64,000 bases of DNA, taken from Craterilacuibacter sinensis (GTDB lineage: Bacteria; Pseudomonadota; Gammaproteobacteria; Burkholderiales; Chromobacteriaceae). A program made the position numbers and the translations under genes. The stretch is from positions 62,001 through 126,000 of the forward strand of contig NZ_WSSB01000003.1 of assembly GCF_009831765.1 (NCBI RefSeq). The letters are read 5' to 3'. Under the pieces are notes generated by a model. That model was not told where the DNA came from, did not search any database, and was given only the letters and a program-made list of their open reading frames with translations. This document shows positions 63,663 through 64,000 of this stretch, one piece after another; within the stretch, counting starts at the first letter, position 1, and each line of letters starts with the position of its first letter.

Positions 63663-64000
63663 GTTGTTTGTGAAGCCTGACGTGAAGTGATGTATTCCGG
63701 GTCGCAGTCACTGCGGATGACTGTGGCTTGCCGTGCCCCCGATGATCTGATCCGGCGCCCGCAGCACCCGCTCTGACGGCAACGACAGGTCAATGTCGAT
63801 CGCCAGCACCTCCCGCTTGAAATCATCGATGACATTGAACAAGCGGTAACTGTGGCCGTCGGATAGTTGGTCATGCATGAAATCCATGGGCCCGCACTGG
63901 TTGATGGTTTCCGGCTCCGCCAAGGGTACCGGCTTCTCCCGAACGAGCCGCTTTCTCGGCTTGATCCGCAGCTTAAGTTCCAGTTCGCGGTAAATGTGGT
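63663..64000 (-). pseudogene. IS3-family transposase (OrfB) fragment
   Basis: On the minus strand, from the window edge: IYRELELKLRIKPRKRLVR, then MDFMHDQLSDGHSYRLFNVIDDFKRE and ALPSERV-like LSLPSERVLRA, the DDE-domain start of IS3/IS407-type OrfB. After GGTASHS the reading shifts one frame to SDCDPEYIT, then ends. The rest of the transposase and the 3' end are missing. It continues past the window edge. Confidence 0.85.

Overview
The window is GC-rich chromosomal DNA of a Gram-negative bacterium. Outer-membrane and lipoprotein machinery (LolC/E-LolD, lipobox proteins, a TonB-dependent receptor), UbiB, FNR-type anaerobic control, FrdABCD, hpnCDE and the gene neighbourhoods (trxA-rho, pcnB-folK-dNK-panBCD) fit a betaproteobacterium. 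The Neisseriales/Chromobacteriaceae are my best guess, from gene content only and not from a database comparison.

Layout. 0-4.3 kb: a DUF1289/CWC protein, then an ornithine-racemase-like enzyme with an APA-family amino-acid antiporter and a LysR regulator. 4.4-7.8 kb: frdABCD, a tightly overlapping fumarate reductase operon preceded by a textbook class II FNR promoter. 7.8-18.3 kb: fabI, a SulP transporter, trxA, rho, a CoA pyrophosphatase, nadC, two small membrane proteins, and murB coupled to a MATE exporter. 18.6-23.3 kb: pcnB-folK-deoxynucleoside kinase-panB-panC-panD. 23.3-26 kb: a DUF937/OmpA protein and an alpha/beta hydrolase.

26-34.8 kb is a complete heme-iron locus. On the minus strand lie hemP-hmuR-hmuS-hmuT-hmuU-hmuV (uptake, plus HmuS). 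Divergently lie hutW-hutX and a ChuY-like reductase, which by homology form the anaerobic radical-SAM heme-opening pathway. The shared intergenic region has two promoters overlapped by Fur-box-like sequences. Together with frdABCD this points to a facultatively anaerobic life style.

34.9-56.3 kb: ygiQ, a NylB/beta-lactamase-fold hydrolase, a DUF1615 lipoprotein, dedA, a tRNA-Ala/Glu/Ala operon, hpnCDE (squalene synthesis), an SDR that has lost its catalytic residues, radA, ubiB with a coupled secretin-N-like protein, an NlpC/P60 hydrolase, lolC/E-lolD, mscS, a FixJ-type response regulator, nudB and a Kch-type potassium channel.

56.3-64 kb is an accessory region of small stress-type genes: two CsbD-like proteins, DUF3309, an lmo0937-like peptide, a collagen-repeat lipoprotein, a BON lipoprotein, an AI-2E family protein, a Crp/Fnr-type regulator and a VIT-family transporter. 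It also holds decayed IS110, IS3 and DUF4160 fragments, a perfect 14-bp-arm palindrome, and a 19-bp motif repeated upstream of both csbD-like genes. This is the least conventional part of the window. I found no CRISPR array, prophage or intact insertion sequence.
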